64,000 nucleotides of DNA from Breviolum minutum Mf 1.05b.01 (lineage: Eukaryota; Sar; Dinophyceae; Suessiales; Symbiodiniaceae), in NCBI GenBank assembly GCA_000507305.1, contig DF239120.1, forward strand, positions 80,614 through 144,613. The letters are read 5' to 3'. Position 1 is the first letter of the stretch. Each line of letters begins with the position of its first letter. The translations under genes and the position numbers were made by a program. Below the pieces are notes generated by a model. That model did not search any database and was not told the origin of the DNA. It saw nothing but the letters and a program-made list of their open reading frames with translations. Of the stretch, positions 33,421 through 44,433 are shown piece by piece.

Positions 33421-34134
33421 TTGTGGTTGAGCAGCCAGGTGGCAGTTCAGCATACGAATCGTGAAATGCTGCAGTGCATGTTTAAGTCAATTTTGACAGA
33501 GAACTCCTCTTAAAGACAGCATACAGCAGCGGGAAATCATAACTCTGCCTGGCAATCGAAAGTTGCTGTGAGGCTGAGAGGATGGATGCGCTTTGGCCGA
33601 TTGTCACAATCTAAAGACTTTACGGATGCTTTTTGATCAATGCATTTTGAGACCAAAGGATGGCATATGAGATCTACTCAACAAGAACTTTGAAGTTTGC
33701 AGATGCTGATCATGTTCGATGGAGAACGGAAAAGGCTTTTGTTGTGGGAAGGTGCCACAGATCATAGAAAGTTTGTCGTTTTTCCCTTACAGGTCATCAA
33801 CTAGTTGGCACTTGATTTGGGTGATCCCTCGACGTGGCTGCGCAAGACTTGCAACCTTGCGACCAGTTATTGTCACGGATTATTCTTGATGCGGCTTTTT
33901 GATGTGTGTGGTAAAGCCAGTAAAGCTGTAAAGAAACACCCCAGTTTTTCAAACCAAATGGGGTGCCACTCTTCATTGGCAAGGTGATCGCTGCACTCAA
34001 GGTGGCTACGCAAGGTGGCCCAGATCGTGCACTCAAGGTGGCTAGTGTGCAGCATGACGCATCACGACGCAGCATGATGTATCCCAGTGCAATGAACCGT
34101 GACCCATCATCAGGATTGTATTACTCGATTTTCG

Positions 34135-34640
34135 AGTAAGCTCCGATCACCTTTCCAGAAGGGTCTATGATAAAGTTTCCTGTGATTTTCCTTTTCGCCA
34201 CTTGAGACGCATCACTCTGCATCACGCAGCAGCAAGACGCCTCGCGCCGAATCCTAGAATGATTTTTTGTTCGATCGCCTTTACCTTTCAACGATTACGA
34301 TCCTTGGACATTTATTATTCAACCACCATCTCAAGTTCATCAAAAAAATGGCTGTCCAGTGTACAGCGGACCCTTTTGGAAAGAATTTCTTGCGTTTGTG
34401 ATTGTTGATTTGACACATCATTGCAAGTGGTACACTTCTCAAGTTCAAAACCAGCCATGCATGGGGAACTTTCCTTCTCTTGGAAGCCACCCTGTCTTGA
34501 GAACCGGATTGAAGCTTCTTTTAAAATTGCAATGGCAGGGTAAAGATTATTCCTTAAAGCTGGCTGCGAAAGACTTGCAACCCTGTGGCATGAATCATTC
34601 AACGCATTTTTTGTAGATACAGTTCGCGCAGCGCAAGCAA
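34135..34640. repeat. D module copy 1
   Basis: Begins CTCCGATCACCTTTCCAGAA and includes GAGACGCATCACTCTGCATC. Other copies at 35415-35850, 48200-48660 and (truncated) 49372-49480. Minus frame RKIKGNFIIDPSGKVIGAYL begins in this module in some copies. Confidence 0.65.
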
Positions 34641-34670
34641 GTGAGGCTGCGAAGTTGTAGGTAACCAGTG

Positions 34671-34943
34671 TTCCCAAGGCGATCCAGGTTTGTGTTGGGG
34701 GAGCTCGGCTTTTCCAATTGTGGATTTGCCATTTCCAACGGTTTTTTTCTCAAGTTCAACGCCAGCCATAATGGACAGGTTCTTTGGCTTGTCAGGGTGC
34801 CAAAATNTTCCCAAGGCGATCCAGGTTTGTGTTGGGGGAGCTCGGCTTTTCCAATTGTGGATTTGCCATTTCCAACGGTTTTTTTCTCAAGTTCAACGCC
34901 AGCCATAATGGACAGGTTCTTTGGCTTGTCAGGGTGCCAAAAT
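34671..34943. repeat. 136-bp exact duplication around a single N
   Basis: 34671-34806 and 34808-34943 are identical, separated only by N at 34807. The matching place in unit 2 (about 48733-48870) has one copy. Most likely two contig ends joined with an unresolved overlap. Confidence 0.85.
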
Positions 34944-34978
34944 TGTTCCTTAAATCTGTCTGCGCAAAACTTGCAACC

Positions 34979-35415
34979 TTGTGACATTTCTCATTCAACC
35001 ATGGTCCAGCCTTTGTTTCTAGATACAGTTCGCGCAGTGCAAGCAAGTGAGGCTGCAAAGTTGTAGGTAGCTACCAGTGTTCCCAAGACGATTCAGCTTT
35101 GTGTTGCGGAATTTTTGGTCTTTCCAGGTGTAGATTTGGCGTTTCCAATGGCCAATGGCATACTTCTCCAATTCAGCACCTGCTCGGATGCGCTGAGAAT
35201 GTTTGTTGGTGACCTTTTTGAAGCCTAGAATCATTCTTGCAAGCAATGTGTTTGTCTTGGCTTATTTTGGCCCGGATCTCTACACCCAAGGTTTGCACAA
35301 GACCTGGAAACTTGTGCCCAAAATTGCTCTAGAGCTAAGAAGTTTGAAGGGTGCCGCCAGCGTGCCCAAGACGATGCTTCGTGCTGTCCATTACCCGTCA
35401 CGATTGTATCATTTT
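34979..35415. repeat. C module copy 1
   Basis: Shared sequence from CATTCAACCATGGTCCAGCC to GATGCTTCGTGCTGTCCATT. Two more copies in unit 2 at 47742-48190 and 48912-49365. Compared with those, this copy lacks about 20 bp near 35335. Confidence 0.7.
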
Positions 35416-35884
35416 TTTTCAAGTAAGCTCCGATCACCTTTCCAGAAGGGTCTATGATAAAGTTTCCTTTGATTTTCCTTTTTGCCACTTGAGACGCATC
35501 ACTCTGCATCACGCAGCAGCAAGACGCATCGCGTTGAATCCTAGAATGATTTTTTGTTCGATCGCGTTAGCATTTCCTCAATTGCGATCCTTGGGCATTT
35601 ATCATTCAACCACGGTCTCAAGTTCATCAAAAAAATTGCTGTCCAGTGCACAGGGGACCCTTTTGGATCTAAGTTCGTGTTGCGCAAAGGATTTTTTGCT
35701 TTTGTGATTGTTGATTTGACACGTCATTGCAAGTGGTACACTTCTGAAGTTCAACACCAGCCATCGTGCATGCGGAACTTTCCTTCTCTTGGAAGCCACC
35801 CTGTCTTGTAAACCGGATTGATGTGACTTTTGAAGTTGCAATGGCAGGGTGCCAAAAAAAAATCCAACATGTGCTTGTGAAAAT

Positions 35885-36415
35885 CAACCCCGAAATGAAA
35901 AAGAGCATCATTTTCCGAAGCTCCGCTGACTTCGGGTTCCATAGTAGTTTTTTGCGGTGTATGCTGCTACAAGAATGACTATGTATCCCAAGTTACCCTT
36001 AGGAATCATGAGCACGCACACACTCGGAATTTGTCATTTTGTATTTTACACTACTTTTCTTTCAACGAACAACAACCAACCAAAAACATTGCCCCGCAAT
36101 ACCCTGCCCACCAGCACATATACAACAACACACGTCCGTGCATTCTCTACAAAAAGCTTTCGCGGAAACCCTGTGACCGCATAGACCGTATTGCTGAAAC
36201 TGTGTGACTGGCCAAACACGTTGATGCTTCAGAGAAAATGATTTGTTTTTGAAAGTTCGGGATGCACAATGCAGGATTTGTGGCCCCTCTGCAGTATAGT
36301 TCATGGAATACACATTTGTGTTGCAGAAGACCTAGCTTTTCTTCCTGTTGCTTTGACATGTAATGGACAACGGTATGCTTTTCAAGTTCGACGTCACCCA
36401 GAATAACTGGTAGTT
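35885..36415. repeat. E module copy 1 (direct repeat)
   Basis: About 530 bp repeated at 37455-37965, sharing CATCATTTTCCGAAGCTCCG, CAACGAACAACAACCAACCA and GATTTGTTTTTGAAAGTTCG. Ends in a frame HICVAEDLAFLPVAL with NGQRYAFQVRRH. The second copy reads HICVADDLVFVPVA with NGQPYAFQVRRQ, and differences concentrate at third codon positions. Confidence 0.65.
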
Positions 36416-36649
36416 TTGCTTGTATTGGAAGCCGCCCTGGTCTTATCCCTACAGCTAGGGGTCTGGTACTGGGGCCTTCCAGGACCGCTGAGTCGAAGGT
36501 CTAAATTCGTGCAGCCATCATTGTAGACCTTCCCCCGGCTATGATTTGCTCCCAGAGCCTGTCAGAAGGCAAGGCTCGCCTATGAGCGGCACTGTTTGCG
36601 ATCTTCACAGAAGCAGGGTGTGGAGGCTGAATCAATGTTCAAGGCTGCA

Positions 36650-37165
36650 GACGCTGAGATCGATTCAAGTGATGAGTCCATAACACTTTCTTTTCTTTGG
36701 CACATCAGGGTGCTGGCGGTGAGGCGGAGACTCAAGTACAGAGGTTGAGTAGGAGCAATGTGCAGGAGTTGGTTTTGCATGAAGTCGTTGCTCCCCTGAT
36801 TCTGGGCGCGGAGATTGACGAGCATGTTTATGCTACAGATGCTGCTTTGTCAAAGGCAGTGGTCTCCACTCATCTTCCTGATGTTGCAAAGCCTTTGTGG
36901 CTACGCGGAATTAAAAAAAACAGGCTACACAAAGCTTGTTGAGATTGGTGGAGGGGCAGGTGAGGTTTCACGTTCCACGGTTTCTTTGTCTTTAGTTGTG
37001 GCCCCGCCGTTGGATCTCACCTATTCAGAGGCTTACAACCTGGAGGATTTGCAGCTCCTATCTGATATCTTGGATTTACATATGGTGAAGGAAGCTGTGA
37101 CCACTTTCCCAAATGACAGTGACACCACATCTTTCAAAAGGCAAATTGTGAGGCTTAGGACTTAG
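36650..37165 (+). pseudogene. Retroelement pol remnant: RNase H-like plus methyltransferase-like segment
   Basis: First frame (36697-36942) reads VLHEVVAPLILGAEIDEHVY, then ATDAALSKAVVSTHL and PLW. The sense continues in another frame from about 36905: AELKKTGYTKLVEI, GGGAGEVSRSTVS, LVVAPPLDLTYSEAYNLEDL. From memory, a TDAS-like RNase H patch, then GYTKL, then a GGAG motif and PPLDL is the arrangement in pol proteins of dinoflagellate and other algal retroelements. No reverse transcriptase part is seen. A frameshift near the A-run at about 36900-36920 and missing ends mark it as dead. Confidence 0.5.
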
Positions 37166-37454
37166 GCGACCTAAGGCACGTAAGACTTAAGATCTGAGCC
37201 TGTCCAGTACTTCTGTGGGGCCCCTGTCAATGCAGAATTGGAGAATGCCAACCTGCGTGAAGACATCATCAGACGGCCTTTCATCTCCCAATCCATGAAC
37301 AACATTGATGTATGCCTCTGCCGGACTCATACCCGCCATTAGTGCCTCCATCTCCACAGGTATACCAGGCATGCTTCCGAGCCTCCACATTTAGCAAATG
37401 ATCGATCGCATCGCTGAATCGGTGGGACTGGCCGCCTCAAAGAAAATGAATTTG

Positions 37455-37965
37455 TTTTAAAAATCACCCCGAAATGCATCATTTTCCGAAGCTCCGTTGA
37501 CTTCGGGTTCCATAGTAGTTTTTTGCGGTGTATGCTGCTACAAGAATGAGCACGCACACACTCGGAATTTGTCATTTTGTCTTTTACACTGCTTTTCTTT
37601 CAACGAACAACAACCAACCAAAAAGATTGCTCCGCAATACCCTGCCCACCAGCACAGATATTACAACAACACACGTCCGTGCATTCCCTACAAAAAGCTT
37701 TCGCGGAAGCCGTGTGACCGCATAGACCGTATTGCTGAAACTGTGTGACTGGCCAAACACGTTGATGCTTCAGAGAAAATGATTTGTTTTTGAAAGTTCG
37801 GGATGCACAATGCAGGATTGGTGGTCCATCTGCAATATTTCACGGAGTACATATCTGTGTTGCGGACGACCTAGTTTTTGTGCCTGTTGCATGCAATGGA
37901 CAGCCGTATGCTTTTCAAGTTCGACGTCAGGGTGCAGGCTGCCAGGTCGAAGGTCTAAAACGGAC
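37455..37965. repeat. E module copy 2
   Basis: Direct repeat of 35885-36415. Its open + frame 37784-37969 contains ICVADDLVFVPVACNGQPYA. Whether it is a live exon is unknown. Confidence 0.65.
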
Positions 37966-38784
37966 CTAGGTTTTCCTGGCTTTGATTGTAGATTAGGCAC
38001 ACTATGTTTCCGGAGCCTGTCAACATTTTACTGCAGATTCCAATGTAGAACCTTTGAACCACTTCGGTTTACCAGTGTCACATCAAACCAGGAAATCGCG
38101 GCCTTTGTGCGTGCGGAAAACAAATAAGGATGAAATATTCTGGCGTGAGCACGCTGAGTGAAATTTGCAAAACCTGCAGCGCTTTGATTAATTTGGCATT
38201 ACCACCAATTTCACCGAGACCCCCAACAAAAACCTAAGAATGAATTTTGGAACTGTGGCAATGCTGGGCCGAGTAGCCAAGCCAATCTTTACAAGGCTAT
38301 GCCCCGGTCAGCCTTTAAGGGTATGAGTTTGTTGGGGTTCAAAAGGTGGAACCGCCTGAGAGCCATTGGCTATTAGCCGACCAAGTTTAAGGGGTCCCTG
38401 ACCAAGAGGCGTTGATGCGTTGGCTTGCGCAAAAAAACTTTAACCTTTCCAAACCCTAACCCTCAGAATGCCACTGGTGTGCAGCCGCCAGCATTTGGAG
38501 GGTTCGGAACCCATGCATCGGGCACGACAATTCAGTCAGTCGTTTCTGGGTTTCATCTTCAAATAGAGACCTGCACAAATGGACATGGGAAAACCACCAG
38601 CATGATTCCATTGATCTTTGTTGATGGTGAATTTAGCAGCCCTATTTGGTTATCACATCAGAATCCACCCATGCCAATGCCTATTTTTTTTGGACAACAT
38701 ATGTGCACCACCATTCAGGACAGGTTGCAAGCACCTTGGCAGAGGTTCTAACAACAGCGTGAGAGGTCAGATGAAAGGAGCTGG

Positions 38785-39180
38785 ATGTGGGAAACTATGT
38801 TCAAGGCTGCAGACGCTGAGATCGTTCAAGTGATGAGTCCATATCAAAAGGTGTTTGCGCAAATGGTGCTCCAGCTGGAAGAAGGTTGGGACTTTCCTTG
38901 CTGTCACTCCGAGCTGCTACTTAGCCGCTCGAATTGCACAAAGCTGGGTTTCGTGTTTTCTTTTTCAAGAGGTACTTACCAAGTGGTGGACACTTTCTTT
39001 TCTTTGGCACATCAGGGTGCTGGCGGTGAGGCGGAGCCTCATTTTGTCTTTGCCAGGACTTTGCTACCCGCCATTTTAAGTGCCTCCATCTCTACAGGTA
39101 TACCAGGCAGACAAGGCATGCTTCCGACCCACCACACGATAGTAGAAGGGCTGATCGACCGGGGAGGGGTTGAAACCTGA
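38785..39180 (+). CDS. ORF in repeat, uncertain
   Basis: 131 codons (MWETMFKAADAEIVQVMSPY, LEEGWDFPCCHSELLLSRSN, ending TIVEGLIDRGGVET). The HQGAGGEAE part is shared with 36700 and 49580, but the flanking frames differ among copies, so it may be only repeat DNA. Confidence 0.22.
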   Translation: MWETMFKAADAEIVQVMSPYQKVFAQMVLQLEEGWDFPCCHSELLLSRSNCTKLGFVFSFSRGTYQVVDTFFSLAHQGAGGEAEPHFVFARTLLPAILSASISTGIPGRQGMLPTHHTIVEGLIDRGGVET

Positions 39181-39454
39181 ACTTGAAGTTGGAATGTAGT
39201 TAAGAGTTAAGAGGATCTAATCTTACCAAGTGATACATGGATGCGACCTGCCCATGTTGTCATGGTAATGTCAAAGCTGTGCTGGGTATTTGGATTAGTT
39301 GGGCCTAGCTGCCTATAAAAAATGGCATTTGCGCAAGACCGCAGCCTTGCCACCAATATGGTTTAATCTGTGCTAATCGCTTTGGTCGAAAAAGATACGT
39401 GCTTTATACACATGACGCTGCTTTGATTTTTGTGGGGAATTTGAATGCCGACTG

Positions 39455-39838
39455 TTGACCGGACAGGCACGGGAGATACCACTGCAGTTTGTAAAGCCAC
39501 CTTTGCTGATCGGACCACACCTGCTTTGTGCCGGTCCCTCGTGTGTTGCTCCCATGTCAGTTTTCAGCTGCTTCTGCAACAGTCCAGGTTTGTTAGCCAA
39601 CTCCAATGAAAACTACCTTGTCAGTCACAGCTGGGATATTTTTCCCATGATCTTCTCGAATACAAAGAAGCGAGGTCGACGACGGTGCCCAATGCCAATG
39701 TGGATGTTACATACGTTTAGACTTTGCGGCAAAAGCGGTTCGACGGACTTTTGCGGCAGCGTGAACCAGCATCAGTTTGAGCGGCCCCGAAAAGGATCTC
39801 ATTGCTGCATCCAGCTTAGGTACTGTAGTAAAACATGA
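39455..39838 (+). CDS. ORF conserved between duplication units
   Basis: 127 codons (MTGQAREIPLQFVKPPLLIG, SVFSCFCNSPGLLANSNENY, RRRCPMPMWMLHTFRLCGK). The unit 2 copy at 50024-50407 has the same length with about six residue changes. Conservation may only reflect recent duplication. Another frame (LGYFSHDLLEYKEARSTTV) is open for a shorter part. Confidence 0.28.
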   Translation: MTGQAREIPLQFVKPPLLIGPHLLCAGPSCVAPMSVFSCFCNSPGLLANSNENYLVSHSWDIFPMIFSNTKKRGRRRCPMPMWMLHTFRLCGKSGSTDFCGSVNQHQFERPRKGSHCCIQLRYCSKT

Positions 39839-40194
39839 GGCATGAGGTGAACTGCTGAGACATGTGTTTTCAATAAGATTTTAGCGGAAAATGTTGCAGG
39901 AGTACTTTCGGAACTGCCCGTTTGGCTGAACTTTTTGTGAGGAGAGCCGATTTAGTTTCAACAGATCTTGTCAAAGGAAGCAGTTTAGCTGAGACACTTC
40001 CGATATACGAACGACATGGCAGAGTAAATGAACGGTCGAATACAAGAATAGTAAAGTCAAAGAATAGTAAGGTAAAAGAATACCCCACTCCAATTCCTCT
40101 AGACAATCAGGTGGGTTGACCCCTGTATAAAATAACTTTTTTATACTCCTCCTTGTTTTTCTCCAGAGGGCTTTGGTGCAAATGTATTGCAAAT

Positions 40195-40812
40195 GTTGCT
40201 TAACGTTTTTGCGACTTGGAAGTTCATTTTCTAAAGAGGTACTTTTATTCTCTAGAAGTCTTTGGTATACATGTTGCTTAAGGTTTTTGCGACTTGGATA
40301 TGGAATTTCTAGAGAGAAGGTGATTGGCGGTATTTCTAAGGAAAACTCATTTTCTAGTAAAAATGCTCCCTAGGCTCCCTTTGAAAAATGACAAACTTTG
40401 AGGATTTCCTTTAGAGAGTCCCAAGCCGTCTTCGTAGTTTTGCTGGTGTTTTGCAGATTTGCGATTTTCTGGAAAGTGTCTGGCGGTATTTCCAAGGAAA
40501 AATCATTTTCTAGTAAAAATGCTTCCTTTAGAAAATCACAAACGTTGAGTGTTTCCGTAGAGAATCCCAAACCGTCTTCGTATGTTTGCAGGTATTTTTT
40601 CCGGTGTTTTGCACGTTTGTGATTTTCTAAAAGGTGTTTGGCGGTTTTTTTTTAATAAAAAATGCTTCCTCTAGAAAATTACAAACCTGTTTCCTTTAAA
40701 GAATCCCAAACCGTCTTCTTATGTTTGCAGGTGTTTTCCGGCGTTTTGCAGGTTTGCAATTTTCTAGTAGGCGCGCGGCGGTATTTCTAAGGAACAGGGA
40801 TTTTCTAGTTTG
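40195..40812. repeat. ~165-bp tandem repeats with TTTTCTAG foldback arms
   Basis: Several imperfect units. Each has GTTTGTGATTTTCTA, a GGCGGTATTTC middle, CATTTTCTAGTAAAAATGC, then CTAGAAAATCACAAAC, the inverse of the first arm. Units are separated by GAATCCCAAACCGTCTTCGT. A second array lies at 50775-51235. Confidence 0.7.
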
Positions 40813-41321
40813 TCACTTAAACAAGAACAGATTTTGCACTGCATAGCAGCAAAATCTTTGATTGACCTTGCAAAAGGTATTCAAAAATAGACTTTGGCAA
40901 TGGACAGACTGAGCAACACTGGGCCAACCAGTGCCTTTCTGGTTCAACCAGTGTTGCTCTGTCTGCCCTTTGCCAAAAAAGCAGCTTTGAAAAAAGGAAA
41001 CCTTTGCAAAAAGCACCATGTGTCACATTAGATAGCCCAAAGTGGCTCTAGTATATTTTTCATGGTCAAAAGGAAAAAATGCTTGGGTGGGATGGTTTCG
41101 GGTCTGTTTCTAATTGATCTTTTTGGGCATGTCTAATTGATTTTGGGCCTAGTTCTTACCCTCGCCTTGAATTGGTTTTGAGTTGACTTGCCCACCCTTT
41201 TTTCATTTGATTCTGGTATTAAATATGAGGTCCACAGAATCAATTACTGGTATTGATTTTCTTTCGACACTTTTCATATCATTCTATATATATAATTCAT
41301 TGTAATCAATTTTCGATGCTC

Positions 41322-41402
41322 AGGGTCTGTAACGATTTGTCCCCGCCGAAGTCTGTCACGATTTGTCCCGGGTGAAGTCTGTTACGATCTGTCCTGCATG
41401 GA
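41322..41402. repeat. 26-bp minisatellite, first block
   Basis: About three units of a 26-mer of the form GTCTGTCACGATTTGTCCCG plus GGTGAA. The same unit recurs at 41612-41790. Confidence 0.75.
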
Positions 41403-42350
41403 GTTTTAACATAAACTTGGTGAAAATGAAAAACCATGTATTTTACGATGTTTTTTTGCAATTCAAGCGCAAAAGCTAGTGTTTAAAAAGCGCCTATAAA
41501 ACATCGTAATTTACACAATTTTCTGCTCCTATACGAAGAACAAAACACTGCTATTGACGATTTTCTCACCCTCGAAGCCAAGAAATCGAGCCAAAACATT
41601 GGTATTTACGAAGCCTGTCACGTTTTGTCCCGGGTGCTGTCTGTAAGGATTTTTCCCCGCGGAAGTCTGTATACCCGGTTGAAGTCTGTCACGATTTGTC
41701 CCGGCTGAAGTCTGTCACGATTTGTCCCGGGTGAAGTCTGTCACGATTTGTCCCGGGTGAAGTCGGTTACGATCTGTCCTGCATGCAGTTTTAACATGAA
41801 CTTGGTGAAAATGAAAAACCATGTATTTTACGATGTTTTTTGCAATTCAGGCGCAAAAACTAGTGTTTAAAAAACACCTAAAACATCGTAATTTACAAGA
41901 TTTTCTGCTCCTGCCAAGACCAAAACATTGCTATTCACGACGTTTTCTCACCCTCGAAGCCAAAAAATCGAGCCAAAGCATTGAAATTTACGATTTTTTG
42001 AAACCCCCCAAAAAGGAAGCGTAGCAAAAACACGGCTATTTGCAACACTTTCACAACACAACATGTCCGAAATGCTATATTTTACAGTGTTTTTGGACCA
42101 CCTCCTCAAAAACACTGGTATTTACAGTGTTTTGGAAAAACACGTTCATAAAACACCGTAAATACAACGAATTCAAAGATTATACTTTCCATGGCAACAA
42201 GCCGCAAAACGCAAAAACACTGATATTCACAATGTTTCTGCGCAATGATTTTTCCAAAAAAGGCTCTTTTCGGACCATTTTTGGCTTCTGAAGCCTCCCA
42301 AAACAAAGAACCTTCCACATCTTAAATTTTAAGATTTTTACTACGTCAAA
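41403..42350. repeat. Array of mini-hairpins on a TTTAC-GTGTTTT theme
   Basis: Many short inverted repeats, e.g. AAAACACTGGTATTTACAGT followed by GTTTT (9-bp arms, 7-nt loop), and TTTTACGATGTTTT paired with AAAACATCGTAA 40-60 bp away. Two ~220-bp direct copies (from about 41403 and 41783) and a third at 52555. Interrupted by the minisatellite at 41612-41790. Confidence 0.65.
41612..41790. repeat. 26-bp minisatellite, second block
   Basis: About seven units, the cleanest reading AAGTCTGTCACGATTTGTCC then CGGGTG. Ends in CGATCTGTCCTGCATGCAG, as the first block ends in the same phrase. Confidence 0.75.
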
Positions 42351-42479
42351 AACATGGCAATTTTTGGAGCTCAAGACGCGTCCGGGGCGTCATTTTTTGA
42401 CGGTATGTTTTATGCACGTGCATTTTTTTTACAGTCAAAAACACAACATCAAAAATATCAAAAAATCACTAAAAAACAA

Positions 42480-42735
42480 ATTTCCTGCTTGTGTTTCGCT
42501 TTTTGGTGATTCCGCCCCCTGCCCCAAACTAGCCCCTCCCAAGGGCCATTTTCCAAAACGGGCCGTTTTTTCCCTCCGGACGGGGGGTCGGCGGCAACGG
42601 CGCGTCCCCCTATAGCTAAAGCTAAGGCGACGCCGCATGCCATGCGGTTCAATATGCGGCATCAGATGCCTTGTGCATCGCCGGACTTTACCTTTTGAAG
42701 CTTCCGCCGCCGACCCGCCCGGGAACGATCGCTAT
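42480..42735. repeat. GC-rich block, single copy form
   Basis: GGTCGGCGGCAACGGCGCGT through CCGCATGCCATGCGGTTCAA to GAAGCTTCCGCCGCCGACC. In unit 2 the same block is expanded to about 1.4 kb (53390-54835) by tandem duplication and minisatellite growth. Confidence 0.65.
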
Positions 42736-42737
42736 TG

Positions 42738-43110
42738 GCATGTGGATTCCCAATACAGTAAGTGGTTTCATTCGAGCAGATTGGGAAATTTTGAATATCA
42801 ATATCAATGAATCCTTGGTTGTCATCACGTTGGAAGTGCAAAATTTTGGCATGAATTCGACCAATCCAATCACAGTAAAGAACGTGCAGTCAATGCTGAT
42901 GTGTGTTTTTTACTTCGTTGTTTTTTTTGCCGCAGTTAGATTTCGAGATCCGCCACTGCGACGAGCAGCTTTCAAAAGTGATAAAAGGTGCAGAAAGAGT
43001 GGCATCACACCAAGGCAAACACTTTTTGTTTGAAACCGCGTAATCGAAGTAAAGTAGTTATCAAGACGTTCGGAGTTGCATTACCGAGTGTTTAAAGGTA
43101 TAGTATGGTC
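42738..43110 (+). pseudogene. Conserved coding block, unit 1 copy, disrupted
   Basis: Reads RADWEILNININESLVVITL, EVQNFGMNSTNPITVKNVQS, then after a pyrimidine tract and GCCGCAG either LDFEIRHCDEQLSKVIKGAE or RFRDPPLRRAAFKSDKRC depending on the splice phase. Against 54837-55363 this copy has a one-base loss near 43020 and a stop near 43095. The beta-rich first part resembles a secreted or C2-like sandwich only by pattern. Confidence 0.35.
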
Positions 43111-43994
43111 CCGACTCTTTGGGAAAACATCCAAGCCAGGGAGAAGTTTGGAGAGACCAAATGTTTTTTGTCCACAAGTGAACACGAAAAACATAACATG
43201 ATACAAGATGGCACATGTCCACACGGTTTCATAGAGTTATTTGTTCCATGTTTCAGTTGGACTCACCACACCCCCTGGGGTTAACATGTGCTGGCTAGAC
43301 CTGCTATGCTCTGGTGGTGGAAAACTACAAGTTTAAGAAACTAGTTTCATTTTAGCTCCGTAGTTCTACCATGGCACGGAGCATGGTGAGTATCTTGGAC
43401 CTGGGAATGACATTGTGGAAAGGTGCAAAATACTGGAAGTTGTGTCACCTTGGAAACATGAGTTGACGTAGTTGTGGTGATCATTGACAAGGTTGTAAGT
43501 TGGAAGAAAAACATGTTGTAATTTTCAAAAATGGGGCGGCATTGCCTTGCGATATGTACACACACCACTGGAGAGTTCACTGCATGATATGGCTTCAAAC
43601 AACGAACACCAATGTTCAATTTTCCATCACTTAACACTGCCAAACCAATCTAGACTCGACGGATGAAACTCGAAACAAGATGAAAATACACATCAACATA
43701 GGTGGGTTGAAAACGGACCTTGGAGCTGCCCCATGCTGGGGCCCTCATACAGGTCCCCATTCAGTTATTGAGGTGCCTTATTAAAGGAATTCCCTGGGGT
43801 TGGAAACTGCATCTAGGGCAAAACAATGACCTACAGTAGTGCTTCAGTTGGGTGTTTTTGAAAAGGGCACTTCTAGATGGATCAATTTGGATGTTTTAGA
43901 AGACCCTGATGTGGTGAAGCATGACGATTAATCTTTGAAATCTCATCATACAAATCAGCCTTGTCAGTGTGTACCAAGTATCTCCAATCTTTAA

Positions 43995-44225
43995 TTGACG
44001 TCAGCCCTTAAGGTCAATTACTGCCATGTTTCCAAGTCATCACCTGTCCAACTCACTGAATCATACCACCTTTCCTGCCCAGGTAGCAGCCGTGATGCTG
44101 TCGTGTGTTCCGATGCACCATGGCCTGGCAGTTTGTCCAGTTTCCAACGACCACGGAACTATGATGGTCGGGAATCGGTGGTGAATCGGGCCGATTTGTT
44201 CTCAGCGAATACGAGTCTTATATAG
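43995..44225 (+). CDS. Conserved ORF, unit 1 copy
   Basis: 76 codons (SPVQLTESYHLSCPGSSRDA, VCSDAPWPGSLSSFQRPRN, ending SANTSLI) with the same protein at 56035-56265. It begins the island of near identity between units. Another frame across the same bases (VAAVMLSCVPMHHGLAVCPV) is open too. Confidence 0.3.
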   Translation: MTSALKVNYCHVSKSSPVQLTESYHLSCPGSSRDAVVCSDAPWPGSLSSFQRPRNYDGRESVVNRADLFSANTSLI

Positions 44226-44433
44226 TTTTATTTGATTTTGTTGGCAACCATTTGTATGTGATGTACGTACATAATGGTGTACACCATGGGTTTTTCTATT
44301 CACACAAAGATTGCTGTTTTTTTTTGCATGTTGTGGATGGGTGGATGGGGTTCAATGGTTTCGGTTTGGTTCAGAATCTATAATCAGTATAGTTTGAGAA
44401 TGCGAAAAATTCTGAGCATCATACAGGTTGTTG

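Noticed and set aside
34599-35066. Several + and minus ORFs containing X
   Set aside because: They cross the N at 34807 and are duplicated by the likely assembly join.
38447-38463. AACCCTAACCCT telomere-like repeat
   Set aside because: Only two units, with no array and no chromosome-end context.
42435-42662. Arg/Gly-rich minus ORFs in the GC-rich block
   Set aside because: High GC lowers stop frequency; the frames are not kept in the expanded unit 2 copies.
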